A stretch of 24,921 bases of DNA from Chloroflexota bacterium (GTDB lineage Bacteria > Chloroflexota > FW602-bin22 > JACPRP01): the NCBI GenBank assembly GCA_016210495.1, contig JACQUC010000161.1:1-24921 (forward strand). Direction: 5' to 3'. The stretch's first letter is position 1. The number at the start of each line of letters is the position of its first letter. The position numbers and the translations under genes were made by a program. Positions 1-10,064 of this stretch are shown piece by piece. The notes under the pieces were generated by a model, which was given only the letters and a program-made list of their open reading frames with translations, did not search any database and was not told where the DNA came from.

Positions 1-407
1 ACCGATGGCGTAATGCCACGTCGGCTGGGCGTGATCCACATCTGGATGAACTGCATCGGCTCGATCTTGGAGTGGTTGCGCTCGGAGTGCCAGGCGCCCG
101 AGCCCAGCGTCATGCGCTGCGCGGACCCGGCGGGCAGCACACCGCCGTTGCCGAGGCTATCGGCGTGCTCGAAGGTACCGGACACGACGTAGGTAATACC
201 TTCCACGTCTTGATGCGGGTGCGCGGGCCAGATGGCACCGGGAACCAAGGTATCGTGGTTGAAGACCCGCAATTTGCCGATGCCCATATTGCTGGGGTCG
301 TAGTATCGATCAAAGCTGAAGTGCCAGCGGGCCTGGAACCAGCCCCCTGATGCCGCGTAGATCTCGGCATCGCGGCGTATTTGGAGAGGAGCACTGCTTC
401 GAGTCAA
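1..407 (-). CDS. Pirin-family protein (N-terminal part, runs off the left edge)
   Basis: Reading the minus strand from a TTG at 407 gives 135 residues with the pirin cupin hallmark: the motif HPHQD at residues 63-67 followed by GAWHSE at 105-110. H63, H65, H107 and E109 match the usual three His plus one Glu metal site of pirins. The start is chosen because AGGAGGTG (420-413) lies five bases before the TTG and no ATG or GTG in this frame fits. Family members bind a metal and some act as quercetin dioxygenases or redox-sensing coregulators; no substrate can be read from the sequence. The C-terminal cupin half is outside the window. It sits 22 bases after the TPR-like gene and is probably cotranscribed with it. 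Open frames on both strands here that lack these motifs are shadows. Confidence 0.88.
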   Translation of the reverse strand, partial: MTRSSAPLQIRRDAEIYAASGGWFQARWHFSFDRYYDPSNMGIGKLRVFNHDTLVPGAIWPAHPHQDVEGITYVVSGTFEHADSLGNGGVLPAGSAQRMTLGSGAWHSERNHSKIEPMQFIQMWITPSRRGITPS

Positions 408-429
408 GGTTACACCTCCTGTGGCAGGA

Positions 430-765
430 TTATTCTTCGCGCAGCTTCGCCAGCGCAGCATCGTCAATCGGGTTTGTGCCAGCTTTGAGCGCTAGGAGCC
501 AATCCGAGCGCGTCGATCCGTAGCGCATGCGCAGACTTTCCGGTTGCCCCGCGAGCCAGTCCTGAAAGGCCTGTAGCTCCAGGGTGGCCTCCGGCAGACG
601 CCCCAATTGAGCGTAGGCGATACCGCGCGCTTCGCGGGAGTATCCGGTGGAAATACGGCCGACCGCCCTGTCGCAATACGGTAACGCCAGTGCCGGCTGC
701 TTGTTCAATATTCGGTGAGCAATTCGGCAAAAGTGCGCATCGACTAACCCCAAGCTAGCAAACAC
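430..765 (-). CDS. Small TPR-like protein
   Basis: This is a 111-residue protein starting with GTG at 765. Residues 22-70 read as tetratricopeptide-like helical pairs: ALPYCDRAV, then a helix with REARGIAYAQLGRLPEATLE, whose spacing of small and aromatic residues is typical of TPR units. There is no signal peptide or membrane segment. TPR units bind protein partners; none is identifiable here. The gene is followed after 22 bases by the pirin-like gene, so the two probably form a transcription unit. It is short for a TPR protein, with at most two repeats, so it may be a trimmed remnant or a stand-alone small adaptor. The coding call is supported by the repeat-like composition; the function is unknown. 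Confidence 0.6.
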   Translation of the reverse strand: MFASLGLVDAHFCRIAHRILNKQPALALPYCDRAVGRISTGYSREARGIAYAQLGRLPEATLELQAFQDWLAGQPESLRMRYGSTRSDWLLALKAGTNPIDDAALAKLREE

Positions 766-790
766 ACGGCATTACAGGCTGCTTACAACA

Positions 791-824
791 AGTGTAACAC
801 TATTGGCCATTGAAGTGTAACAAT
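791..824. promoter_or_regulatory. Paired palindromic sites, candidate operator
   Basis: AGTGTAACACT (791-801) is a perfect interrupted palindrome, AGTGT-A-ACACT. A second copy with one mismatch, AGTGTAACAAT, occupies 814-824. Their centres are 23 bases apart, about two helical turns, so a dimeric regulator could bind both on one face. They lie between two divergent genes and the second copy overlaps the -35 of the plus-strand promoter. Binding by a repressor is inference. Confidence 0.45.
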
Positions 825-839
825 ACCAGCCCTTATAAT
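810..839 (+). promoter_or_regulatory. Sigma-70-like promoter
   Basis: TTGAAG (810-815) and a perfect TATAAT (834-839) are separated by 18 bases. The promoter points to the small gene at 889-1080 and, further on, the VanZ-like gene. Confidence 0.5.
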
Positions 840-888
840 CAAGGCACAAAAGCAAGCAGAAGGGGCCCCATCTGCAAACAAGCCACAG

Positions 889-1080
889 ATGACCAAGGAT
901 GCCGATATGATGCGGAGGTACCAAGACACGCTGTCAAAGTGGGTTCAGAAGCAGACTGGTCGAGCGCCTCAACCATTGGAGGGTGGTGGAGCGAGCCAGC
1001 CGCCCCAATCGATCGGGGGTAGCCAGCCGGGAATGAACCCCGGCGGCACCCCGAGCATCCCGGCGCTAGATATCAGGTGA
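889..1080 (+). CDS. Small unknown protein, proline/glycine-rich C-terminus
   Basis: This open frame encodes 63 residues from the ATG at 889. The N-terminal third is charged (MRRYQDTLSKWVQKQTGR) and the rest is rich in Gly, Pro, Ser and Gln, so probably disordered. The ATG at 907 is an alternative start: AAGGA (895-899) precedes it by seven bases, whereas the 889 ATG has no clear ribosome site. A good promoter lies at 810-839. I do not recognise a family. It has no membrane segment. It is followed by a 26-base palindrome and then the VanZ-like gene. Coding status is uncertain. Confidence 0.4.
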   Translation: MTKDADMMRRYQDTLSKWVQKQTGRAPQPLEGGGASQPPQSIGGSQPGMNPGGTPSIPALDIR

Positions 1081-1095
1081 GGTCAATCTGTCAAG

Positions 1096-1121
1096 TAGGG
1101 GCGGTTCGCGAACCGCCCCTA
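1096..1121. repeat. Perfect 26-base palindrome
   Basis: The arms TAGGGGCGGTTCG and CGAACCGCCCCTA are exact inverted copies with no spacer. There is no T-run after it, so it is not a classical terminator. It sits between the small gene and the VanZ-like gene. A related half motif (GTAGGGGCAACCCTG, read on the minus strand) occurs near 18763-18778, which suggests a dispersed extragenic palindrome family. Confidence 0.85.
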
Positions 1122-1136
1122 AACGGAGAAGCGTCG

Positions 1137-1496
1137 ATGAAATGGCTGGCCGGGCTCTTCGCCATTCTGCTAATACTTGTCGTCGTCGCGGCAGATCGGG
1201 GCCAGCTCCCGGGCGTGGTGAGGGCGCTCTACGCGTTCCCCGGCGGGGACAAGGTCGGGCACTTCGTGCTATTGGGAATACTGAGCTTCCTGGTGAACGT
1301 GAGCATCACTGCCAGGCAAGACGGCTCGCGACGCATTGTGCTGGCTAGCCTGGCGATTGCCGTGTTGGTCACCATCGAGGAGTGGTCGCAGGTTCTTTTT
1401 GGGACGCGCAGCCCTTCCTGGGAGGATCTGGCAAGCAGTTGTGCGGGTATCGCTTTCTCAGCCGGTCTTGTGTGGCTGGTTAGGCGACATAACTAG
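1137..1496 (+). CDS. VanZ-like integral membrane protein
   Basis: The product has 119 residues with about four hydrophobic segments (roughly 1-18, 41-58, 68-85, 97-114). The motifs GDKVGHFVLLGILSFL and EEWSQVLFGTRSPSWEDLA are typical of the VanZ-like family, where a conserved Asp/His near segment two and a Glu-rich stretch near segment three are diagnostic. VanZ in enterococci lowers teicoplanin susceptibility, but most VanZ-like proteins have unknown roles in the envelope. The start at 1137 is chosen because GGAGAA (1125-1130) lies six bases upstream; the longer frame starting at 1077 would run through the palindrome. Its stop overlaps the narK stop on the other strand: both use the same CTAG at 1493-1496. 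Confidence 0.85.
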   Translation: MKWLAGLFAILLILVVVAADRGQLPGVVRALYAFPGGDKVGHFVLLGILSFLVNVSITARQDGSRRIVLASLAIAVLVTIEEWSQVLFGTRSPSWEDLASSCAGIAFSAGLVWLVRRHN

Positions 1497-2872
1497 CGAC
1501 CGCCGGCCATTTGGCGAACTGTGGACGGTGCCGGAACCGGCTTACACGGCTTCTCGCAACCTGCCTTGGTGTAGTACGACCAGTTCAGAACAGCGCAGAC
1601 CAGGTAGAACGCGAAGAAGATGTAGAAGGCCATATTGGGGGAACCGAAGCTGCTCAAGGCCCACCCGAAAAGCACCGGAAAGATGAACGCGCCATAGGCC
1701 GCGATGGAGGTGAAGCCAAGGACGGGCCCCGCTTCTTCGGGAGGAAAGATAAAGGGTATCTGCTGGAACGTCGAGCCGTTGCCGATGCCCGAGGCGAAGA
1801 AAAGCACCAGCATCCAGATCAGGAACGGTGTGAAATCCGCTGCCGTCTGAGGAGACGTAGACGCGGTGACGCCAACCACTCCAACAATCAGTAAGATACT
1901 GCACACCAAGGTCACCAGCCCGCCGCCAACTTTGTCCGCCAGCCACCCGGCCGGTGGACGGATAATTGAGCCGATCAGTGGCCCCAGGAAGGCGTAAGCC
2001 AGCGGCTCCGGGGCGTTCGGCAGGTGCCCAAAGACCTCCCTGATAAGGAGCGGGAAGGAGGCCGAGAAACCCGAGAACGAGCCAAAGGACATCACGTAGA
2101 GCAGGAACATCACCCACGTGTGCTTGCGTTTGAAGATCACGAACTGCTTGCGGATGGGCCTCCTGATGGGCAGATTCACCAACCCGAACCAGCAGAGAAC
2201 GGTGGACAGGACAACAGGAATCACCCAGATGTAGCCGGCGTTTTGCAGCCACATGGACTTGGTTACCTCGCCGGCGACCCAGGCCTGGGGCTCCCCTCCA
2301 AGCCCCCCAAACATCGACATAGTGACGAAGATCGGGATCGCGAATTGGACGAGGCTCACCCCGAAGTTGCCAATCCCGGCCTGAACGCCAAGCGCGGTTC
2401 CTTGCTTGACCTTGGGGAAGAACAGGCTGGTACTAGACATGAAAGAGGCGAAGTTACCGCCACCCAACCCAGCCAGGGCTGCCAGAACCAGGAGGAGCCA
2501 GAAAGGAGTGGTCGGATCTTGCACTGCCATCCCCAGCCCGATAGACGGAATTACCATCGATGCCGTGCTCAAGGTGACGACGGTTCTGGTGCCAAACCTG
2601 AGGATCAGGAAGCTGTGAATGAGGCGCAGGGTGGCCCCGGACAGACCAGGCATGGCGGCGAGCCAGAAGCCCTGGGATACGCTCAGGTTAAACCCGATGC
2701 TGTTCAGGTGAACAACCGCGGCGCTCCACACGAACCAGGTTGCAAACGACAAAACAAGGGCCAACGTCGTGATGACGAGGGTTCGGTAGGCTATCGATCG
2801 ACCCTGCTTCTCCCAAAAAACGGGGTCCTCCGGCGTCCACTTATCCATCTTCGTGCCTGTCTGCACCTCCAT
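1493..2872 (-). CDS. narK: Nitrate/nitrite transporter, MFS superfamily
   Basis: The 459-residue protein has about twelve membrane segments and both nitrate signatures of the NarK/NNP family: AGLGGGNFASFM with GIGNFGVS at 134-173, and GIGNGSTFQQIPFIF at 362-376. R83 (in TLRLIHSF) and R305 (in GSIIRPPAGW) fit the two substrate-binding arginines of E. coli NarK. It would exchange nitrate and nitrite, or import nitrate with protons, for the respiratory enzyme encoded upstream. It is the last gene of the nar operon, 41 bases after narI. The start is ambiguous: the ATG at 2872 lacks a clear ribosome site, while an internal ATG at 2848 (MDKWTPEDP) follows GGAGGTG by 15 bases and AGG by seven. A single-domain NarK is present, not a NarK1-NarK2 fusion. 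Confidence 0.95.
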   Translation of the reverse strand: MEVQTGTKMDKWTPEDPVFWEKQGRSIAYRTLVITTLALVLSFATWFVWSAAVVHLNSIGFNLSVSQGFWLAAMPGLSGATLRLIHSFLILRFGTRTVVTLSTASMVIPSIGLGMAVQDPTTPFWLLLVLAALAGLGGGNFASFMSSTSLFFPKVKQGTALGVQAGIGNFGVSLVQFAIPIFVTMSMFGGLGGEPQAWVAGEVTKSMWLQNAGYIWVIPVVLSTVLCWFGLVNLPIRRPIRKQFVIFKRKHTWVMFLLYVMSFGSFSGFSASFPLLIREVFGHLPNAPEPLAYAFLGPLIGSIIRPPAGWLADKVGGGLVTLVCSILLIVGVVGVTASTSPQTAADFTPFLIWMLVLFFASGIGNGSTFQQIPFIFPPEEAGPVLGFTSIAAYGAFIFPVLFGWALSSFGSPNMAFYIFFAFYLVCAVLNWSYYTKAGCEKPCKPVPAPSTVRQMAGGR

Positions 2873-2913
2873 CGATTTCGGTCAGGTATTTCAATACGAG
2901 TATTCGGACGCGC

Positions 2914-3612
2914 TTATCTCTTCAGCCCCACGTAGCTTCTCATCGAGATGCGTGGCCGGCTGATGTAGGCAAAGGGATAGCTGAAGAGGTGCACCAGCTT
3001 CGTAAAGGGCAGGTAGGCGAAGAAGGCAAAGTTGGCGATCATGTGCAGCTTGATGGTGAGAGGGGCTCCCGCGACCAAGGCGCTGTTGGGCTGTAGCGTG
3101 AAAAGGCTGCCGAACCAGGGGCCCACCGCATAGGACACCCCGAAGGCCAGTTGGATAACCGAGTGAAACAGGCCAAGCCCGGCGATGACGATCAAGAAGA
3201 CAAGCACGATGTGGTCTTCGAGCGTGCTCATCGCCCGCAGTTGGGGGGAGATGAGCCGGCGCACCAGGGCCCAGGATGCGCCGTACAGGACGAGCATGCC
3301 GCCAAACATGCCGGCCCACCTGAAGAGGTCGACGAGGAACGGCGAATTGAGCGCCCCGCCGATGAACCCCAAAATGTGGAAGACGATCACGGTGATCACG
3401 CCCCAGTGCAGGCTCAGCGCCGCCGGCCCGATGGAGGCGCGCCCGAAAAAGCCGGTCGACCGCGTCGTCCACAGCAAGTCCCCTCGGGCGCTCCAGGCCA
3501 ACCTGCCCCTGTACGCGGTCTTGACGCCGGTAAAGGCCCTGTAAATCGATCCACCGATGAAAAGGACAATGGCGACGTACGGCAGCGCGATAAAGAAGAA
3601 GTTGTCAAACAT
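2914..3612 (-). CDS. narI: Respiratory nitrate reductase gamma subunit, diheme cytochrome b
   Basis: The 232-residue protein has about five membrane segments. All four heme-b ligands of NarI are present at family spacing: H69 and H79 (ten apart) and H190 and H208 (eighteen apart), matching H56/H66/H187/H205 of E. coli. In the classical complex NarI takes electrons from quinol at the outer face and passes them to NarH; in a nitrite oxidase electrons would flow outward. The start at 3612 overlaps the end of narJ by eight bases, indicating translational coupling. The order narG-H-J-I is canonical. Confidence 0.96.
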   Translation of the reverse strand: MFDNFFFIALPYVAIVLFIGGSIYRAFTGVKTAYRGRLAWSARGDLLWTTRSTGFFGRASIGPAALSLHWGVITVIVFHILGFIGGALNSPFLVDLFRWAGMFGGMLVLYGASWALVRRLISPQLRAMSTLEDHIVLVFLIVIAGLGLFHSVIQLAFGVSYAVGPWFGSLFTLQPNSALVAGAPLTIKLHMIANFAFFAYLPFTKLVHLFSYPFAYISRPRISMRSYVGLKR

Positions 3613-4217
3613 GGCTCACCCTTTCTTCACTTGCTACGTCCAGCTTTAGCACCCGCTCCAGCGCGTCCAGAAGATGAACGTATGGGGTCTTCAACTCCGC
3701 CAGCTTGGTGCGAAGGGGCGGCAAATAGGGGAGGATGTACTCCTTGATCAGTTTCTCCCTGATCGGGTCTGCCGAGTCCACCGCCAAGGAAAGGAACTCG
3801 ACAACCAGGGGCAGGTAGTCCGGCAGCTCCTTCCCATTCGGCGACAACCCCAGATGCCTGTAAATCCCGAGCAACTCGATCATATACCCGTTGCGGTCGG
3901 AAACGCCGGCCTGGGCGCAGGATTGCGGCTCCGCGAAGACGTGACTCCCCAGATAAAGAGAGCATTGGGGGTTGAGCTCGAAAAGCTCGACGTACTCTTC
4001 CTCAGAGACAGGATTTTCCAGGAATCGCGCGAGCAAGCCCGCGCCCTGCGGGTCTACACCGTTCAACCCGGCGATGACCTCTGCCGCGCCCTTCCTGGCC
4101 CCGTCCATGTCGACATCCTGCGGGCTGCACCACAGGTCTGCCATCGCGGCATAGACATCCCGCAGCAGGGCGGGTGCCAAACCTGCCCCCACGATTGGCT
4201 GGTCTGGCAGGGCTAGC

Positions 4218-4225
<8 letters not shown>
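3605..4225 (-). CDS. narJ: Nitrate reductase molybdenum cofactor assembly chaperone
   Basis: The 206-residue soluble protein belongs to the NarJ/TorD chaperone family. Supporting stretches are EEYVELFELNPQCSLYLGSH (residues 75-94) and the conserved ELPDYLPLVVEFLS. NarJ binds the N-terminus of apo-NarG and holds it until the Mo-bisMGD cofactor and the first Fe-S cluster are inserted. The start overlaps the end of narH by eight bases, with GGAGAAAAGCT just upstream of the ATG, and the stop overlaps narI, so the three are coupled. The length is close to that of other NarJ proteins. Confidence 0.94.
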
Positions 4226-5780
<1,555 letters not shown>

Positions 5781-5793
5781 GTTTCCCTCCCTC

Positions 5794-8700
5794 TCAGGCC
5801 TTCGGCAGCTTGTGCAGATCTTCTTGCCGGTAGATCACCCCGTTCTTCTCGGCGAGGGGCATCTTGCGAATGAGCACCCCGTGGTCCCTTTCCGAAGGGC
5901 TGGGCCCCCAGAAGTTAATATAGTAGCTGAACTGGGCATAGCCGCCGATCATCGTGTGGGGGTTCATCAGGATCCTTGTGGTCGCGTTGTTGTTTCCGCC
6001 CCGCTGGTCGGAGCAGTTGCGCTTGCTCGCCAAGGGCGAGAAAGGAACGTTCATATGGCGCTCCACCTGATGGTAGGTGATGGCCATATTCCTGGGCACC
6101 TGATGACTGACCACCGCCCTCACCACCTCGATGCCGTTTTCGCAGTACATCTCCACCCAATCGTTGTCGTTCACGTCGATCTCTCTGGCATCCTGCGGGT
6201 TGAGCCACACGGTGGGGCCGCCCCGCGACATGTGCATCATCGGCCAGTGATCGCGGAAGGAGCTGTGAATCTGCCACTTGCCGTGCGGGGTGATGAAGCG
6301 AAACAGCTTGGATTTTGCTTCGGCCTTGTCCAGATTGATGTCGCCAATCGCCACCATATCTAGCGGCGGCTTGTTGGTTGGCAGCGCTTCGCCGAGCTCC
6401 CGGATGCCCTGGTGGTCGTAGAAGATCTCCTGTCGCCCCGAAAGGGTGTGCCAGGGCTTCAGCCGCTCCACGTTCATCGTCCAGGGCCCGAAGGTCCTCT
6501 GTTTGCCGTTTTCATCGCTGAGGATGGCACTCCACTGCGGCGTCGTATGAATGCGGCGCGGCTGCGAGATGATGTCTTTGTAATGGACTTTCCTGTTCTT
6601 GACCTCTTTCACCAGGTCGGCCAGCGGCAGGCCCACCTTCTTTTCCATCTCTTTGAAGAACATATACGATAGCCGCCCGTTGAGCTCGGGGGAAATCTGA
6701 AGGATGAGCTCGCAGACCTGCTCCGGCTTCTCGAAGTAGACCCGCCCGTTTTTCACCTCCAGGTTTTCGTTGTGCTTGAGCTCTTCTTCGACGATCGACG
6801 TCAGGTCGGTGTACTGCCCTTTGGAGCCATAACCTTTGGGCTGACAGACGAGAGGACCTAACGACACTAACCTGTCGTAAACCTTAGTGTAGTCCCGTTC
6901 GACGATGGCGATGTTAGGGAATGTTTTGCCCGCGACGGGTTCGGTATCTCCCTTTCGCCAGTCCTTTACCTCGCCAAAGGGCTGGGCGAGCTGGTCGGGG
7001 CTATCCATCCACAGCGCATTCGCCACCACCTCTTTGAACGGTCGCGGGAAGTGCTTCTTCGCAAGCTCGGAGAACTTCTTGGCGATGAGCTTGAATGCTT
7101 CCCAATCGTGTTTGGCCTCCCACGGCGGCTGGGTGGCCGGCGTCAAGGGGTGCACAAAGGTGTGCATATCGCCAAACGTAACGTCGTACTTTTCGTACCA
7201 GAAGGCCGCCGGCAGCACTACGTCGGCATAATTGGCGGTCGAATCCATCCGTATGTTCAGGTTCACCAGCAGGTCCAGCTTGCCGATCGGCGATGGCTCC
7301 TGCCAGTTGATCTCTGTCACCAGGTCCTTTGCCGGCTCCTTGTCCCAGAGCACGTTGTTGTGCGTGCCGAGGAAGTGCTTGAGGGCCAATTCCTGCCCCC
7401 GCATGCTCGTGCCGATGAGGTTGCCACGATAGACCGTGAGCACCTTCAGACGGTTCTCGGGCGCGTCGACGTCGTGAATGGCGAAATTCAGCTTGCCATC
7501 TTTGAACTGCTGCACCACCCATTCTTTCACTTCGGCATCGGTCTCACACCCCGCCCGAAGGGCCTCCTGATAGATCTCCAGCGGGTTCTTCTTGTCGAAC
7601 TGCGGGAAGAACGGCAGCCAGCCGGACCTCACCGCCAGGGCGTTCAGGTCGGCGGCGTGATTGTAGTCCGGCATCTTCTTGGCGCCGGTTGCCCACTGCG
7701 TATCGAAGGTCATCGGGTCGTAGCGCCACTGTCCAGTGTGGAAATACCACAAAGATGTGGAGTTCATCAGGCGCGGCGGTCGCGACCAGTCGAGGGCACC
7801 GCCGAGATTGACGAAGGCAGCGTTCAGCCGGGTGTGCTGGGTGCCAACGTAGTGGTTGAAGTTGCCGCCGTTCACGCCGTTGCAGCCGCACAGGGCCAGC
7901 ATCACCGCCTCGTTGCGATAATACAAGGACGCACCGTGGTAAAAGTGTTGTATCCCCGGCCCTGTTATGAACAGGGATTTTCCTTTTGTCTTTTCAGCAT
8001 TCTCGGCAAACTCTTTTCCCACCTGTATGGCGAGATTTCTGCTCACCCCGCTTTGAGCTTCCTGCCAGGCTGGGGTATATGGCTTGGGGTCGTCGTAGTC
8101 CCGCGGATAATCCCCTTTGAGTCCTCTCGACACCCCCGCGTGCGCCATCAGAAGGTCGAAAGCGGTGGTCACGAACAGCTCCTGGCCGTCTATGATCACT
8201 TTTTTGACGGGGACCTCCCGCAGGACCTCTTTGGCATTCTGTCCCTTCCCCTTTGTCTTGCCAAGATTGATGCTGAACGTATCGGTGAAGTCGCTGAACG
8301 AGACCATTTCCTGCCCGTCGTGCTTGCCGAGCAGGGTAAGGAGGGGATCGAAGTCCTCTTTGGTGACGGAGTTTTTCAGTTGGAGGTTCCAGTTGCCCGT
8401 GGGCTCCTTCTCCCACCTGAAGCCGATGGAGCCGGTGGGCACGTGGAACTTGCCGCTGGCGTCGGTCATAATTAGCTTCCAGGCGGCGTTCTCCTCGGCG
8501 GCGTACTCCGCAATGTCAGAGGCCCGCAGGAACCGCCCCATCTGGTACTTGTCCCCATCCTTCTCCAGGACCACCAGGAAAGGCAGATTGGTGAATCGCT
8601 TTACGTAGTCGGTGAAATAGGGGGTCTCCCGGTCGGCATAGAACTCTTTCAAAATGACGTGGATGCAGGCCATCAGGAAGGCGCCGTCGCTGCCGGGCAC

Positions 8701-9543
8701 GAGAGGAACCCACGTGTCGGCATATTTTGCCACGTCCGAGTAATTGGGCGACAGCACCACCACTTTCGTGCCCCTGTATTTTGCCTCGGGGAGGAAGTGG
8801 CAGTCGGCGGTGCGGGTCATATTGATGTTTGTACCCGCCACGATCCAGTACGTCCCGTGGTACCAGTCAGAGCTTTCGCAGTTTTCCGTCTGGTCGCCAA
8901 ACATAGAAGAGGAGACGTGGGGCAGGTCGTGATACCACTCGTAATAGCTGCAGTATATGCCGCCAAGCAGGTTGTTGTACCGATGCCCCGAAATGAAGCT
9001 GAGCAGGCTCATCGCGGGGATGGGCGAAAAGCAAGCCATGTGGTCGGGCCCGTATTTCTTGATGGTGTAGATCTGCGCCCCGGCTACCAACTCCACCGCT
9101 TCGTCCCAGGTAACCCTTTTCCACCCCGCCTTACCCCTGGCGGACTTGTACTCTCTGGTCCTCTCCGGGTCTTCGACGATGCTGGCCCACGCCTCGACGG
9201 CGTCCTTGCCCTTCTTGAGCTCATCCTGGTAATAGTTCCACAGAACCTTGCGGACATAGGGATACTTGGGCCTCAGTGGGCTATAGGGGTACCACGAGGC
9301 AGTCACGCCCCTCTGGCAGCCTCTGGGCTCGACGTTGGGGATGTCGGGGTCGATCTGGGGGTAGTCCGTCTTCTGGAGCTCCCAGCAGATGAGCCCATCC
9401 TTGACGAAAACCTCCCAGCTACACGACATGGAGCAGTTTACGCCATGGCCAGACCTCACACTGTAGTCATACGACCACCTGTTCCGGTAAAAGTCCTCCC
9501 ACGAGCGGGAATCCGTGTTTACGGTGAACCATTTGCTCTTCAC
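5794..9543 (-). CDS. narG: Respiratory nitrate reductase alpha subunit, Mo-bisMGD catalytic subunit
   Basis: The 1249-residue protein starts with GTG at 9543, overlapping the cytochrome stop as GTGA, with GGAGGTAAGG upstream. H33, C37, C41 and C76 give the His/three-Cys FS0 cluster of the Nar branch. D206 in YEWYHDLP is the expected molybdenum ligand; its offset from the FS0 residues matches D222 of E. coli NarG. The N-terminus shows no twin-arginine signal, so the enzyme should face the cytoplasm. The C-terminal molybdopterin-binding part is intact (HMSRGGPTVWLN, then NDWVEMYCENG, then QRGG). The enzyme reduces nitrate to nitrite, or in cytoplasmic Nxr enzymes does the reverse. Full length for the family. 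Confidence 0.97.
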   Translation of the reverse strand: MKSKWFTVNTDSRSWEDFYRNRWSYDYSVRSGHGVNCSMSCSWEVFVKDGLICWELQKTDYPQIDPDIPNVEPRGCQRGVTASWYPYSPLRPKYPYVRKVLWNYYQDELKKGKDAVEAWASIVEDPERTREYKSARGKAGWKRVTWDEAVELVAGAQIYTIKKYGPDHMACFSPIPAMSLLSFISGHRYNNLLGGIYCSYYEWYHDLPHVSSSMFGDQTENCESSDWYHGTYWIVAGTNINMTRTADCHFLPEAKYRGTKVVVLSPNYSDVAKYADTWVPLVPGSDGAFLMACIHVILKEFYADRETPYFTDYVKRFTNLPFLVVLEKDGDKYQMGRFLRASDIAEYAAEENAAWKLIMTDASGKFHVPTGSIGFRWEKEPTGNWNLQLKNSVTKEDFDPLLTLLGKHDGQEMVSFSDFTDTFSINLGKTKGKGQNAKEVLREVPVKKVIIDGQELFVTTAFDLLMAHAGVSRGLKGDYPRDYDDPKPYTPAWQEAQSGVSRNLAIQVGKEFAENAEKTKGKSLFITGPGIQHFYHGASLYYRNEAVMLALCGCNGVNGGNFNHYVGTQHTRLNAAFVNLGGALDWSRPPRLMNSTSLWYFHTGQWRYDPMTFDTQWATGAKKMPDYNHAADLNALAVRSGWLPFFPQFDKKNPLEIYQEALRAGCETDAEVKEWVVQQFKDGKLNFAIHDVDAPENRLKVLTVYRGNLIGTSMRGQELALKHFLGTHNNVLWDKEPAKDLVTEINWQEPSPIGKLDLLVNLNIRMDSTANYADVVLPAAFWYEKYDVTFGDMHTFVHPLTPATQPPWEAKHDWEAFKLIAKKFSELAKKHFPRPFKEVVANALWMDSPDQLAQPFGEVKDWRKGDTEPVAGKTFPNIAIVERDYTKVYDRLVSLGPLVCQPKGYGSKGQYTDLTSIVEEELKHNENLEVKNGRVYFEKPEQVCELILQISPELNGRLSYMFFKEMEKKVGLPLADLVKEVKNRKVHYKDIISQPRRIHTTPQWSAILSDENGKQRTFGPWTMNVERLKPWHTLSGRQEIFYDHQGIRELGEALPTNKPPLDMVAIGDINLDKAEAKSKLFRFITPHGKWQIHSSFRDHWPMMHMSRGGPTVWLNPQDAREIDVNDNDWVEMYCENGIEVVRAVVSHQVPRNMAITYHQVERHMNVPFSPLASKRNCSDQRGGNNNATTRILMNPHTMIGGYAQFSYYINFWGPSPSERDHGVLIRKMPLAEKNGVIYRQEDLHKLPKA

Positions 9544-10064
9544 CGCCTTACCTCCACCCTTTTGGTACCTACGACGAGCCCTATGATAGTGATCCCAGCT
9601 ACGGCCAGTCCGCCTATCGCCAAGGTGAGAAAATATAGATTGGGTATGGCCGACGGCGCCGTGTCCGTCGCTTTCGTTTCCGTGGATTTCAAATAGGCTA
9701 GCATCGCCTCGACCTGCTCATTCGTCAATCCAAGGTCAGGCATAGGAATACGGAATTGCTCGAGGTTGGCTTTGGCGATGGGATCGTTCTGCGCACGGTG
9801 CGCTGAGGGGGACTGAATCTGGACTTTCAACCACGACTCCTGCCTTCGCTGGGTCACGCCTTGCAGGTCAGGACCGACCATCACGCGTCCAAAGGCGTGA
9901 CAGCCCGCACAGTTCTGCCCGAAGATGGCTTTGCCCTGGTCAGCGCGCTCCTGCCCCTCTTCCGCACCGGCGCTCGCCGCGGCAAACGCCCAGACGATGG
10001 CAAGAAGGAAGAGCCCCAGGCCTCCTGCGAGTCCCCTCTGCCAAATGCTGCCTTGACTACCCAT
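9540..10064 (-). CDS. Membrane-anchored monoheme cytochrome c heading the nar operon
   Basis: The 174-residue protein has an N-terminal signal segment (about 11-33), one heme-c site CAGCH (52-56), a likely Met axial ligand M108 in RIPMPDLGLTNEQV, and a C-terminal hydrophobic anchor (about 143-166) followed by a basic tail. The heme domain would therefore lie outside the cytoplasmic membrane. The start at 10064 follows GGGGGTAAGC. It is the first gene of the operon and overlaps narG by four bases. Thermus nar operons also begin with a cytochrome c gene (narC, diheme), and several nitrite oxidisers carry cytochromes beside nxr; this one has a single heme. It probably exchanges electrons with NarI or with another respiratory complex; the partner is inference. 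Confidence 0.9.
   Translation of the reverse strand: MGSQGSIWQRGLAGGLGLFLLAIVWAFAAASAGAEEGQERADQGKAIFGQNCAGCHAFGRVMVGPDLQGVTQRRQESWLKVQIQSPSAHRAQNDPIAKANLEQFRIPMPDLGLTNEQVEAMLAYLKSTETKATDTAPSAIPNLYFLTLAIGGLAVAGITIIGLVVGTKRVEVRR

Noticed and set aside
72..394. Open frames on both strands (72-350 plus, 110-394 minus)
   Set aside because: They are shadows of the pirin gene; only the other minus-strand frame carries the HPHQD and GAWHSE motifs.
2024..2935. 303-residue plus-strand frame opposite narK
   Set aside because: Antisense to a strongly supported membrane transporter; very polar low-complexity composition and no family features.
7051..8475. 474-residue plus-strand frame opposite narG
   Set aside because: Antisense shadow of narG; the narG frame matches its family end to end.
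5794..9543. Twin-arginine export signal on NarG (periplasmic enzyme)
   Set aside because: No RR motif followed by a hydrophobic stretch at the N-terminus; the enzyme should face the cytoplasm.
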